Source of the DNA: Bacteroidota bacterium
GTDB lineage: Bacteria > Bacteroidota > Bacteroidia > Bacteroidales > DTGW01
Direction of reading: 5' to 3'
Assembly: GCA_029572965.1 (NCBI GenBank)
Contig: JAKPQD010000383.1
Coordinates: forward strand, 124,001 to 188,000
Length of the DNA stretch: 64,000 bases
A program made the translations under genes and the position numbers. Below are positions 16,593-23,356 of this stretch, piece by piece. The stretch's first letter is position 1, and every line of letters starts with the position of its first letter. Below the pieces are notes generated by a model. It was not told the origin of the DNA, searched no databases, and saw nothing but the letters and a program-made list of their open reading frames with translations.

Positions 16593-17314
16593 GGCTTTGC
16601 ATTCAGTTGTTTTTCCAGTTTTTCAACCAAAGGAACCAATATCAAATCCTCGATGCGGGCATGTACCTTCAAATCGTAATCTAACTCAACCAACAGGTGA
16701 AATAATTCGCGCCTTGCCTGTTGGTCATTTTTGTGAGGCAGGTACTTTATCAGCAGGCTCATCAGGTCGTCGAGCTTCTCTTCAATATCGCTGTGATGAT
16801 CTTTATATTCGCTTACTGAATAAGCGTTGCGTTGCCTGTAAGGGATTTTATTTATAAAAACATCATAAAGACCAGTAACAAAAGGAAATACAACACTATT
16901 TTCATAGTTAAGGTGCTCTCTCACTTCGTTAAAATAATCCTGGAAAAATTTTTCCACCAGTTTGCTTTCATCCAGGTCGTTCAATCCCATAATTAACTTT
17001 ATACACTGCTGTATTTTGGGATATATCTCGTCCAAATAGTATTTATGGTTGTTATGTAAGTACCTGATGATAGCCGGAAGGTCAGAAAATCTGAGCTTGG
17101 GAATTTGGTAAGAATCCTTTCCCAGATAAAGATTAGCAAAAGCGATAAACAAATCGCTGCTTATATTGTGTTCACTACATATTTTGTCAACCGTCTTTGT
17201 TTGAAAAGGTACATGAATGTCAAAATGCTCAAGAAATAGCATTGACCCGGGATAAGCCCTGACAATATCAGACAGCTCAGTATCCTGAGTGATATACAAA
17301 TTTGAAGAAGACAT
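16589..17314 (-). CDS. hemerythrin-domain protein (ScdA/RIC-related)
   Basis: The 241-residue soluble protein has an N-terminal section like DUF542 of ScdA/RIC di-iron repair proteins (residues 1-70, SDIVRAYPGSMLFLEHFDIH). The family's usual Cys-Cys pair is absent from it. A hemerythrin four-helix domain follows, with iron-ligand candidates in YLHNNHKYYLDEI, EVREHLNYENSVVFP, YKDHHSDIEEKLDDL and KVHARIEDLILVPL. Such domains bind O2, NO or iron. It is translationally coupled to the LuxR regulator. A redox- or NO-sensing pair is a reasonable reading, though not demonstrated. Confidence 0.85.
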   Translation of the reverse strand: MSSSNLYITQDTELSDIVRAYPGSMLFLEHFDIHVPFQTKTVDKICSEHNISSDLFIAFANLYLGKDSYQIPKLRFSDLPAIIRYLHNNHKYYLDEIYPKIQQCIKLIMGLNDLDESKLVEKFFQDYFNEVREHLNYENSVVFPFVTGLYDVFINKIPYRQRNAYSVSEYKDHHSDIEEKLDDLMSLLIKYLPHKNDQQARRELFHLLVELDYDLKVHARIEDLILVPLVEKLEKQLNAKP

Positions 17315-17564
17315 TATTTATGCTTTAGCCTTGAAACAAAGTTTTCAGGAAAAAGTTGAAACCATAAACTCAAAAGTGAGTTAGAACACTTATTCAAAAA
17401 AAATACAAATCTCGATGGACTTATTATCAGCTTATTTCATCCGTTGGTTATCAAAGCGAGTATTACCGAGGTATAAAAAGGTGAATTGCATTTTGCTTTA
17501 CAGGAGTGGCAGTATTTGCAGCATCGCTGTTTTTTTGATTCTAATATTTTTTTGCATAATTTGG

Positions 17565-17611
17565 ATATTTGACGGAAATAAACTAAATTGCGTCACAAAA
17601 TTGACGGAATT
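17565..17611 (+). promoter_or_regulatory. direct-repeat leader of the AAA ATPase gene
   Basis: TTGACGGAA occurs at about 17569-17577 and again at 17602-17610, immediately before the ATG, with TTGCGTCACAAAA between them. My recollection is that this short duplicated leader recurs before DUF4143 ATPases in Bacteroidota. Its function is unknown. Confidence 0.4.
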
Positions 17612-18754
17612 ATGAATTATTTAGTCAGAGAGATAACTGAAAATTTATTAAATAAGCTTCAATCAAATAAGGTTGTAATAGTATATGGAGCAAGACGTGT
17701 AGGGAAAACCATGCTCGTAAAAAAGATTTTGGAAAAGGTTAATGAACCAGTCCTAAGATTAAATGGGGAAGATATTAATGTCCATGATAAATTAGCAATA
17801 AGGACGATAGAAAATTATAGGCAACTTTTAGGGTCGTATAAATTTCTTTTTATTGATGAAGCTCAAAAAATTCCTGATATTGGTGTGAAACTTAAATTAA
17901 TGATTGATGAAATTGAAGGACTTAAAATAATAATATCTGGCTCATCATCATTTGATATTAATCGAGAGGCTGGAGAACCATTAACTGGTCGTAAATATAC
18001 ATTTAATTTATATGCTTTGTCCGAAAGAGAATATAGCCAAATCGAAGATCGTATATCAAAAACGGATAAATTAAGGGAAAGATTAGTTTTAGGAAACTAT
18101 CCAGAACTCCTTCATTTGCCTGACAAAAAAGATAAGATTGAATATTTAAATGAAATGGTAAGTTCCTATCTGTTAAAGGATATTCTGGTTTATGAAAACA
18201 TAAAAAACTCTCAAACAATATTCAATTTATTGCGTTTGATTGCATTTCAATTAGGCAAGGAGGTGTCTCTTCAAGAGTTAGGCCAACAATTATCAATTAG
18301 CAAAAACACAGTTGAGAAATATCTTGACTTATTGAGCAAGGTTTATATTCTTCATAAAGTAGAAGGATTTAGCAGAAACCTTAGAAAAGAAATTACTAAA
18401 AGTTCAAGATGGTATTTTCTTGATAATGGGATAAGGAATGCGGTAATTGCTAATTTCAACCCAATAGAGTCTCGTAACGATATTGGTCAATTATGGGAAA
18501 ACTATATGATTAGTGAACGGATTAAATATCAAGAATATAAAAGAATCTCTTCAAACAATTACTTTTGGAGAACTTATGAACAACAAGAAATAGACTGGGT
18601 AGAGGAACGTGATGGAACTTTATTTGGATATGAATTAAAATGGAAGGAATCAAAGGTTAAAATCCCGACACAATGGAAAAACGCATATCCAGATTCTTCA
18701 TTTGAAGTAGTTAATATCAATAATTTTGAAAATTGGTTAGAAATAAAATACTAA
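17612..18754 (+). CDS. AAA-family ATPase with DUF4143 domain
   Basis: The protein is 380 residues from the ATG at 17612. I prefer this start over one 24 bases upstream because MNYLVREITENLL matches the family's usual beginning. Walker A is GARRVGKT at residues 26-33 and Walker B is FLFIDEAQ. The C-terminal DUF4143 region contains GYELKWKESK, an E-x-K pair like that of PD-(D/E)xK nuclease folds. These genes are abundant, patchily distributed and often found as single islands. Their function is unknown. The gene is AT-richer than its neighbours and interrupts the iron-related block, so acquisition by transfer is likely. Confidence 0.88.
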   Translation: MNYLVREITENLLNKLQSNKVVIVYGARRVGKTMLVKKILEKVNEPVLRLNGEDINVHDKLAIRTIENYRQLLGSYKFLFIDEAQKIPDIGVKLKLMIDEIEGLKIIISGSSSFDINREAGEPLTGRKYTFNLYALSEREYSQIEDRISKTDKLRERLVLGNYPELLHLPDKKDKIEYLNEMVSSYLLKDILVYENIKNSQTIFNLLRLIAFQLGKEVSLQELGQQLSISKNTVEKYLDLLSKVYILHKVEGFSRNLRKEITKSSRWYFLDNGIRNAVIANFNPIESRNDIGQLWENYMISERIKYQEYKRISSNNYFWRTYEQQEIDWVEERDGTLFGYELKWKESKVKIPTQWKNAYPDSSFEVVNINNFENWLEIKY

Positions 18755-18944
18755 AGCCCGCCCTACCATGTAGCTCGTTTTTCTCACACTAAGAGCATCA
18801 AAGAAATTTTTGAGCTAGCAGAAAAAGTTAAAAAAGGCCGTTTCCAAAAAAACGAGCGGAAGTATAAAGAAAAAGAGGTTGGGCTCTATTTTGAAATAAA
18901 GAACCCAACCTCAAGATTTTCAAAAAAGTTATTGAAAGAAAAAG
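18755..18944 (+). pseudogene. possible short gene remnant after the ATPase
   Basis: A stop-free frame runs on from the ATPase stop and reads as protein-like sequence, including YHVARFSHTKSIKEIFELAE and RKYKEKEVGLYFEI, but has no start codon. It may be the tail of a decayed gene that entered with the ATPase. Part of it doubles as the ferritin terminator. Weak evidence. Confidence 0.2.
18861..18912 (-). terminator. rho-independent terminator of the ferritin gene
   Basis: GAGGTTGGG (18875-18883) pairs with CCCAACCTC (18904-18912), and an inner TCTATTT/AAATAaAGA extends the stem. On the minus strand the hairpin is followed by TTTTTCTTTATAC. Confidence 0.75.
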
Positions 18945-19460
18945 TTATTCTTTCTTGGTATCATCAGAAAATGTACGGTGCCCCAATTTTTTGTCGAGGT
19001 AAAAAACGCCACCGCTCTTTTCACCAGTGATTTTCAGCACATCAATAATTTCGAGGGCATTGGCTTCCTCTTCAATTTGTTCTTCAATGAACCATTGCAG
19101 CATTGTTGCTGTAGCATAGTCTTTTTCGGCCAAAGCCACTTCATAACATTGGTTAATAAGGCTTGTAACCTTGCACTCGTGCTCATATGTTTCTTCCATC
19201 ATACTCAGAAGGCTGTCCCATGAGGTTTTAACAGCTGCAATAGGCTCAAGCTTAACCTCGCCCGAGCGGGTAAGAATGAAATCCAGTATTTTCAGGGCAT
19301 GAGAGGTTTCTTCGTGAAACTGGACACGCATCCAGTTGGCAAAACCTTTAAACCCCTTATTCTCAGCCCAAGCCGACATCGACAAGTACATATAAGCTGA
19401 CCAAAGCTCGGCATTTACCTGCTTATTCAGCACTTCTTCTATTTTTTTACTAATTTTCAT
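18945..19460 (-). CDS. ftnA: ferritin (bacterial non-haem, FtnA type)
   Basis: It is 171 residues from the preferred start MKISKKIEEVLNKQVNAELW. An upstream in-frame ATG would add nine residues that fit the family poorly. Ferroxidase ligands are recognisable: the Glu of NAELWSAYMYLSM, the E-E-x-x-H of QFHEETSHALK, and the later Glu residues in EETYEHECKV and WFIEEQIEEE. Ferritins oxidise Fe(II) and store iron in a 24-subunit cytoplasmic shell. It is close to a Fur-family gene (about 500 bases) and on the same strand as the other iron genes, in keeping with iron storage. Confidence 0.94.
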   Translation of the reverse strand: MKISKKIEEVLNKQVNAELWSAYMYLSMSAWAENKGFKGFANWMRVQFHEETSHALKILDFILTRSGEVKLEPIAAVKTSWDSLLSMMEETYEHECKVTSLINQCYEVALAEKDYATATMLQWFIEEQIEEEANALEIIDVLKITGEKSGGVFYLDKKLGHRTFSDDTKKE

Positions 19461-19590
19461 AATCTCAATTATTTTTTGGTTAAACATCTAAATATATAAA
19501 ACGTAAGAACCAAGAACCAAGAATCAAATAAATCATTTACAATAAGTTGCATATAACTGTGTCAGAAATATTATAACAAATATTAAAACC

Positions 19591-19980
19591 CTACAAATTA
19601 CTATGTTTCCTCGTTTTAATAACAATACCCACTACTACAGTTCCAACCACACCTGCCAATACCACTAATCCTTTTCCCCATAGGCTTTCTATAAAAAAAA
19701 ACGTTGAAATGCCTATCATTGTCCACATCATTGCTATTGAATACAACTTGGTCTGAAGCGGAATACTATTGCTTTTTTGAAAATTTTGAACATAACTCCC
19801 TACAAACCTGTTGTTTATCACCCACTTGTACAGCCAGTCCGAGCTTCGCATGTATAACCCGGCAGTAAGCAAAATAAAAGGAGTTGTAGGTAACCCCGGC
19901 ACAAAAATCCCTATTATCCCCAACGCCAGCGACAATGTCCCTAACACTATTAGTACAAATCGAAACACGTTCATTTTCAA
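19591..19980 (-). CDS. YbaN family (DUF454) membrane protein
   Basis: This is a 129-residue inner-membrane protein with three or four hydrophobic helices. The DUF454/YbaN signature is LGTLSLALGIIGIFVPGLPT followed by TPFILLTAGLYMRSS and a short amphipathic stretch. The function is unknown across the family. In gammaproteobacteria ybaN-type genes are often iron or Fur associated. Here it overlaps the end of the fur-like gene by 4 bases, so it is probably in the same transcript. Confidence 0.85.
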   Translation of the reverse strand: MKMNVFRFVLIVLGTLSLALGIIGIFVPGLPTTPFILLTAGLYMRSSDWLYKWVINNRFVGSYVQNFQKSNSIPLQTKLYSIAMMWTMIGISTFFFIESLWGKGLVVLAGVVGTVVVGIVIKTRKHSNL

Positions 19981-20399
19981 TATTTAGATGTTGATTTTCC
20001 AACTATTTGCAATTTTATTTCTTCAATCTTAAAACCAGTTATTTGTTTCCTCTCAAAATATTTTTCAAGCAAATCATTTAGCTCAGCATCCATGTAATCT
20101 TCAATGATATCTGATTCAGAATAATAGATATGATGGTGCTTTTCAACACAGGCATCATAACGCTTAATGTCCTTATCAGTTTTTACAGTCTTTACCAAAC
20201 CATTTTCAACAAAAGCATCCAACACCTTATACACAGTGGCCAGCGAGATATTGGGATTCTTTTTCCTGATGTAATCCAGCACCTGTTCTGCCGTAGGATG
20301 ATTACACAGTTTAAAAACAGCCTCAAGTATGGCAATTCTTTGCGGAGTAACTTTTAACCCTTTTTCATTCAACGCACTACTAATACTATTTAATTTCAT
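19977..20399 (-). CDS. Fur-family transcriptional regulator
   Basis: It is 140 residues from the preferred ATG (MKLNSISSALNEKGLKVTPQ). An earlier in-frame ATG adds 14 residues that look like leader. The winged helix spans roughly residues 10-80 (KVTPQRIAILEAVF, PTAEQVLDYI, ISLATVYKVLDAFVENGLV) and the dimerisation half follows with HHHIYYSESD. The paired CxxC structural-zinc motifs of classical Fur/PerR are missing, and only two Cys remain. The neighbouring ferritin and YbaN favour an iron or peroxide regulator (Fur or PerR subtype undetermined). Confidence 0.88.
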   Translation of the reverse strand: MKLNSISSALNEKGLKVTPQRIAILEAVFKLCNHPTAEQVLDYIRKKNPNISLATVYKVLDAFVENGLVKTVKTDKDIKRYDACVEKHHHIYYSESDIIEDYMDAELNDLLEKYFERKQITGFKIEEIKLQIVGKSTSKY

Positions 20400-20499
20400 A
20401 ATACTAACTATTAGATAAGAATTATTCTCTTTTAATAACAAGTAAAGTTAGTGTATTTTTTTGTTAAAAAAATAAAAAAGCTTTTCAACAAAAATTATA

Positions 20500-20537
20500 G
20501 TTGTAACTTGCAACAGTTTTAAATTACAACTTTGTAA
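20500..20537 (+). promoter_or_regulatory. two palindromic operator candidates for the MarR regulator
   Basis: GTTGTAACTTGCAAC (20500-20514) is a near-perfect inverted repeat. TTACAA-CT-TTGTAA (20524-20537) is a perfect one ending one base before the marR ATG. Both share the TTGTAA/TTACAA core. TATAGTTG at 20496-20503 could serve as the -7 box. Autorepression by the encoded regulator is the simplest reading. Confidence 0.6.
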
Positions 20538-20538
20538 A

Positions 20539-21006
20539 ATGAAAAATACAGAAAATCAAACCATTAAAAAATTCAGGGAACTGCTCAGAAGGTTTGAACG
20601 GGAGATTTTTGTGCAGACGAATGAATGTTGTTGTAGCAATGTGACCCTGGCTCAATGCCATACTTTGCTTGAAATAGAAAGCAAAGAAAAAGAAACATTG
20701 ACTGAATTAGCCAATAATCTTGGACTTGACAAAAGTACTATTAGCCGTACAGTTGACGGGCTGGTCAACATAGGGCTTATACAGCGCACTATTCCCGCAG
20801 AAGACAGACGTACTTCAATTTTGCAGCTTACACAAGCCGGCATTGACGTTTGCCATACCATCAATGGCAACAATGACAAGTATATTGAAAAAACGCTGTC
20901 GGTATTATCCGACCAGGAAAAGGATGAACTAATCAGGTTATTTGAAAAGATTACCAGTCAGATGGTTAAACTCAGGTCAACAGGCTGTTGCCCTATTAAT
21001 GATTAA
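20539..21006 (+). CDS. MarR-family transcriptional regulator, cysteine-rich
   Basis: This 155-residue protein has a MarR winged helix (LTELANNLGLDKSTISRTVD, then GLVNIGLIQRTIPAEDRRTS with the wing's D-R-R). It carries unusual cysteines: C30-C31-C32 in NECCCSNV, C40, one near GIDVCHT, and C150-C151 in the tail TGCCPIND. It is followed after 10 bases by cysteine synthase and then by MATE and glutathione synthase genes. A sensor of thiol-reactive metals, arsenicals or electrophiles that induces thiol synthesis fits both sequence and context. The inducer is not known. Confidence 0.86.
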   Translation: MKNTENQTIKKFRELLRRFEREIFVQTNECCCSNVTLAQCHTLLEIESKEKETLTELANNLGLDKSTISRTVDGLVNIGLIQRTIPAEDRRTSILQLTQAGIDVCHTINGNNDKYIEKTLSVLSDQEKDELIRLFEKITSQMVKLRSTGCCPIND

Positions 21007-21016
21007 AATTAAAAAC

Positions 21017-21916
21017 ATGATTTACGAAAACATATTAGAAACAATAGGCAATACGCCACTTGTAAGGATTAACAAACTAAACCCATACGAAAATATTTCG
21101 ATCAGCGCCAAAATAGAAGGTTTTAACCCGTCTGGAAGCATCAAAGACCGAATAGCCCTCAAAATGATTGAACAAGCCGAAGCAGAAGGTTCGTTGGTAA
21201 AGGGAAAAACCATCATTGAACCTACTTCGGGCAATACAGGCATAGGATTGGCCATGATAGGCCGAATGAAAGGCTATGACGTGGAAATAGTGATAAGCAA
21301 AGGTGTATCCATTGAGAGGGTCAAAATGATTAAGGCTTTCGGGGCAAAGGTAACCCTGACAGATGAGAAACTCGGTACAGACGGTGCCATCATTAAAGCC
21401 AAAGAGCTGGTCAAGGCCCATCCTGAGAAATACTTTATGCCCGACCAGTTTTCAAACAGCTACAACAAAATAGCCCACTACAAGACTACCGGCGAAGAAA
21501 TATGGAAACAAACCAATGGCAAAATCACGCATTTTGTTTCTGCCCTTGGAACTTCAGGTACTATCATGGGTGTAGGCCTTGCTTTGAAAGAAAACAACCC
21601 CAATATTAAGATTGTATGTGCGCACCCCGTAAAAGGCCATTATATACAAGGTTTGAAAAATATGGAAGAAGCCATTGTACCTGCTATATACGATCCTTCG
21701 CAGATTGACGAAACCATTATGGTAGAAACAGAAGCAGCTTATGATATGGCACGTCAAATTATCAGAAAAGAAGGGATTTTTGTAGGCATGAGTAGTGGAG
21801 CAGCCATGTATGCCGCGCTGGAAGTAGCCAGGAAAATTGATTCGGGCAATATTGTCGTCATCTTCCCGGATAGCGGTGAAAAGTATTTAAGTACAGGTTT
21901 ATTCAAGGAAAATTAA
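21017..21916 (+). CDS. cysK: cysteine synthase (PLP-dependent)
   Basis: It is 299 residues from the ATG at 21017. An earlier start inside marR would add 25 residues that do not match the family, whereas MIYENILETIGNTPLVRIN is the usual beginning. The PLP lysine is in SGSIKDR, the substrate loop is PTSGNTG, and the phosphate-binding loop is GTSGTIMG. It makes cysteine from O-acetylserine and sulfide. CysK and CysM subtypes are hard to separate by eye. Placement between a Cys-rich MarR regulator and gshF suggests it supplies cysteine for glutathione under stress. Confidence 0.92.
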   Translation: MIYENILETIGNTPLVRINKLNPYENISISAKIEGFNPSGSIKDRIALKMIEQAEAEGSLVKGKTIIEPTSGNTGIGLAMIGRMKGYDVEIVISKGVSIERVKMIKAFGAKVTLTDEKLGTDGAIIKAKELVKAHPEKYFMPDQFSNSYNKIAHYKTTGEEIWKQTNGKITHFVSALGTSGTIMGVGLALKENNPNIKIVCAHPVKGHYIQGLKNMEEAIVPAIYDPSQIDETIMVETEAAYDMARQIIRKEGIFVGMSSGAAMYAALEVARKIDSGNIVVIFPDSGEKYLSTGLFKEN

Positions 21917-21924
21917 GATTCTTA

Positions 21925-21977
21925 ACCACCCCAACCTCCCGCCTGAGAAGGGACAAGCTCTCCTTATAAAGGAGGGG
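21925..21977. repeat. CCACCCC...CCTTATAAAGGAGGGG repeat, copy 3 (interrupted)
   Basis: ACCACCCCAACCTCCC is separated by about 20 bases from CTCCTTATAAAGGAGGGG. It is an expanded relative of the copies at 9959 and 11365 and lies in the 75-base gap between cysK and the MATE gene. Confidence 0.65.
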
Positions 21978-21991
21978 AAAGACTGCAAAGC

Positions 21992-23356
21992 ATGAAATAC
22001 CTCCATTTTTCGGGCATTCTGAATAAATGTCAAGCAAGTTCAACAATGAAACAGCTGATATGCCTGGCATTGCCAGTTATTGCCACGTCGTTCATGTCTA
22101 TGGCCTACCATTTCGTCAATATCATTTTTGTAGGGCAGCTTGGAAGTAGCGCTGTTGCAGCAGTTGGTTCAGCAGGATTTTATATGAACCTTGGCTGGGG
22201 CTTATCTTCATTGCTGACTGTAGGGGCAGGAATAAAAGTATCGCACAGCATCGGGCAGAAAAACAATCTTTTGGCCAAAAGCTATGTAAAAAGTGGCATT
22301 GTAGCAACATTGATTGTAGCAGTCCTTTACTATCTGGTATTGCTGGCAACAAAAAGCTTCCTGGTTGGCATTATCCGCCTGAATGACCCTGAGATAGAAC
22401 AGGCCACCACCAATTATTTGATGTTGACAGGCTTGAGCATTCCGTTCACCTTTCAAAACCTGTTTTTTACCAATGTTTTTATCGGCTCAGGCGATAGTAA
22501 AACCCCTTTTAGGATAAACGCCCTGGCTTTTGGCATCAATATAGCCTTAGACCCTTTGCTTATTTTCCTTGCAGGATGGGGCATTTATGGCGCTGCTGTG
22601 GCCACTATCCTTTCGCAGGCTGTTGCTACAATAGTTTTTTACAATAAATTGTATAAAAATGAAATGCTAAGGCCTAAAGGCGTAACATTCCGTAAAGTCC
22701 TCCTGAAAAACATCATCGGGTTAGGCATCAGCCCTACCATACAGCGTGTATCCTTTACCATTGTTGCTATTGCCATGGCCCGTATCATCAGCAACTGGGG
22801 AGCAAACGCCATTGCTGTTCAAAAAGTAGGGATTCAGATTGAAGCCATTTCGTACATGACCATTATCGGGTTCATGTCGGCCTTATCCTCGTTGTCCGGT
22901 AAAGCATACGGTGCCAAAAATTACCAGCAGCAATGGGAAACGTTTCGGTCAGGGATGGTGCTTGCTTTCATCATTGGTATTATTACAACTGCCATTTTGA
23001 TTGCATTTCCAAGCTCCTTGTTTTCTATTTTCCTTCATGAAAAGGAAAGTGTTGCCATGGGGCGCGAATACCTGCTTATTTTAGGTGTTTCGCAGCTATT
23101 TATGTGCATGGAACTGATGGCTACCGGGGCGTTCTTTGGTTGGGGGCGCACCAATATACCTGCCATTACAGGGATTACACTTACCGTGTTGAGAATTCCT
23201 ATGGCCATTGCTTTTATCCATTTCTGGGAAAACTCCTTATCCTCAGTATGGTGGAGTATCAGCATCAGCAGCATTGCCAAAGGCTCACTGCTTGTACTGT
23301 TGTATGTTATTCTTTTTAAGATATTTATTAAAAACACCCAATCCGTAAAATCATGA
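21992..23356 (+). CDS. MATE family efflux transporter
   Basis: This is a 454-residue inner-membrane protein with about 12 hydrophobic helices in two related halves. Typical MATE elements are LALPVIATSFMSMAYHFVN in helix 1, FVGQLGSSAVAAVG, NVFIGSGDSKTPF and, in the second half, TGAFFGWGRTNIPAI. It exports drugs or other organic compounds in exchange for Na+ or H+. Its stop codon overlaps the gshF start (ATGA), so it is coupled to glutathione synthesis. Export of glutathione conjugates or of a thiol-reactive toxicant is a reasonable guess from context only. Confidence 0.92.
   Translation: MKYLHFSGILNKCQASSTMKQLICLALPVIATSFMSMAYHFVNIIFVGQLGSSAVAAVGSAGFYMNLGWGLSSLLTVGAGIKVSHSIGQKNNLLAKSYVKSGIVATLIVAVLYYLVLLATKSFLVGIIRLNDPEIEQATTNYLMLTGLSIPFTFQNLFFTNVFIGSGDSKTPFRINALAFGINIALDPLLIFLAGWGIYGAAVATILSQAVATIVFYNKLYKNEMLRPKGVTFRKVLLKNIIGLGISPTIQRVSFTIVAIAMARIISNWGANAIAVQKVGIQIEAISYMTIIGFMSALSSLSGKAYGAKNYQQQWETFRSGMVLAFIIGIITTAILIAFPSSLFSIFLHEKESVAMGREYLLILGVSQLFMCMELMATGAFFGWGRTNIPAITGITLTVLRIPMAIAFIHFWENSLSSVWWSISISSIAKGSLLVLLYVILFKIFIKNTQSVKS

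Noticed and set aside
17415-17615. 66-codon frame before the DUF4143 ATPase
   Set aside because: Its composition looks random, it overlaps the repeat leader, and it ends inside the ATPase start.
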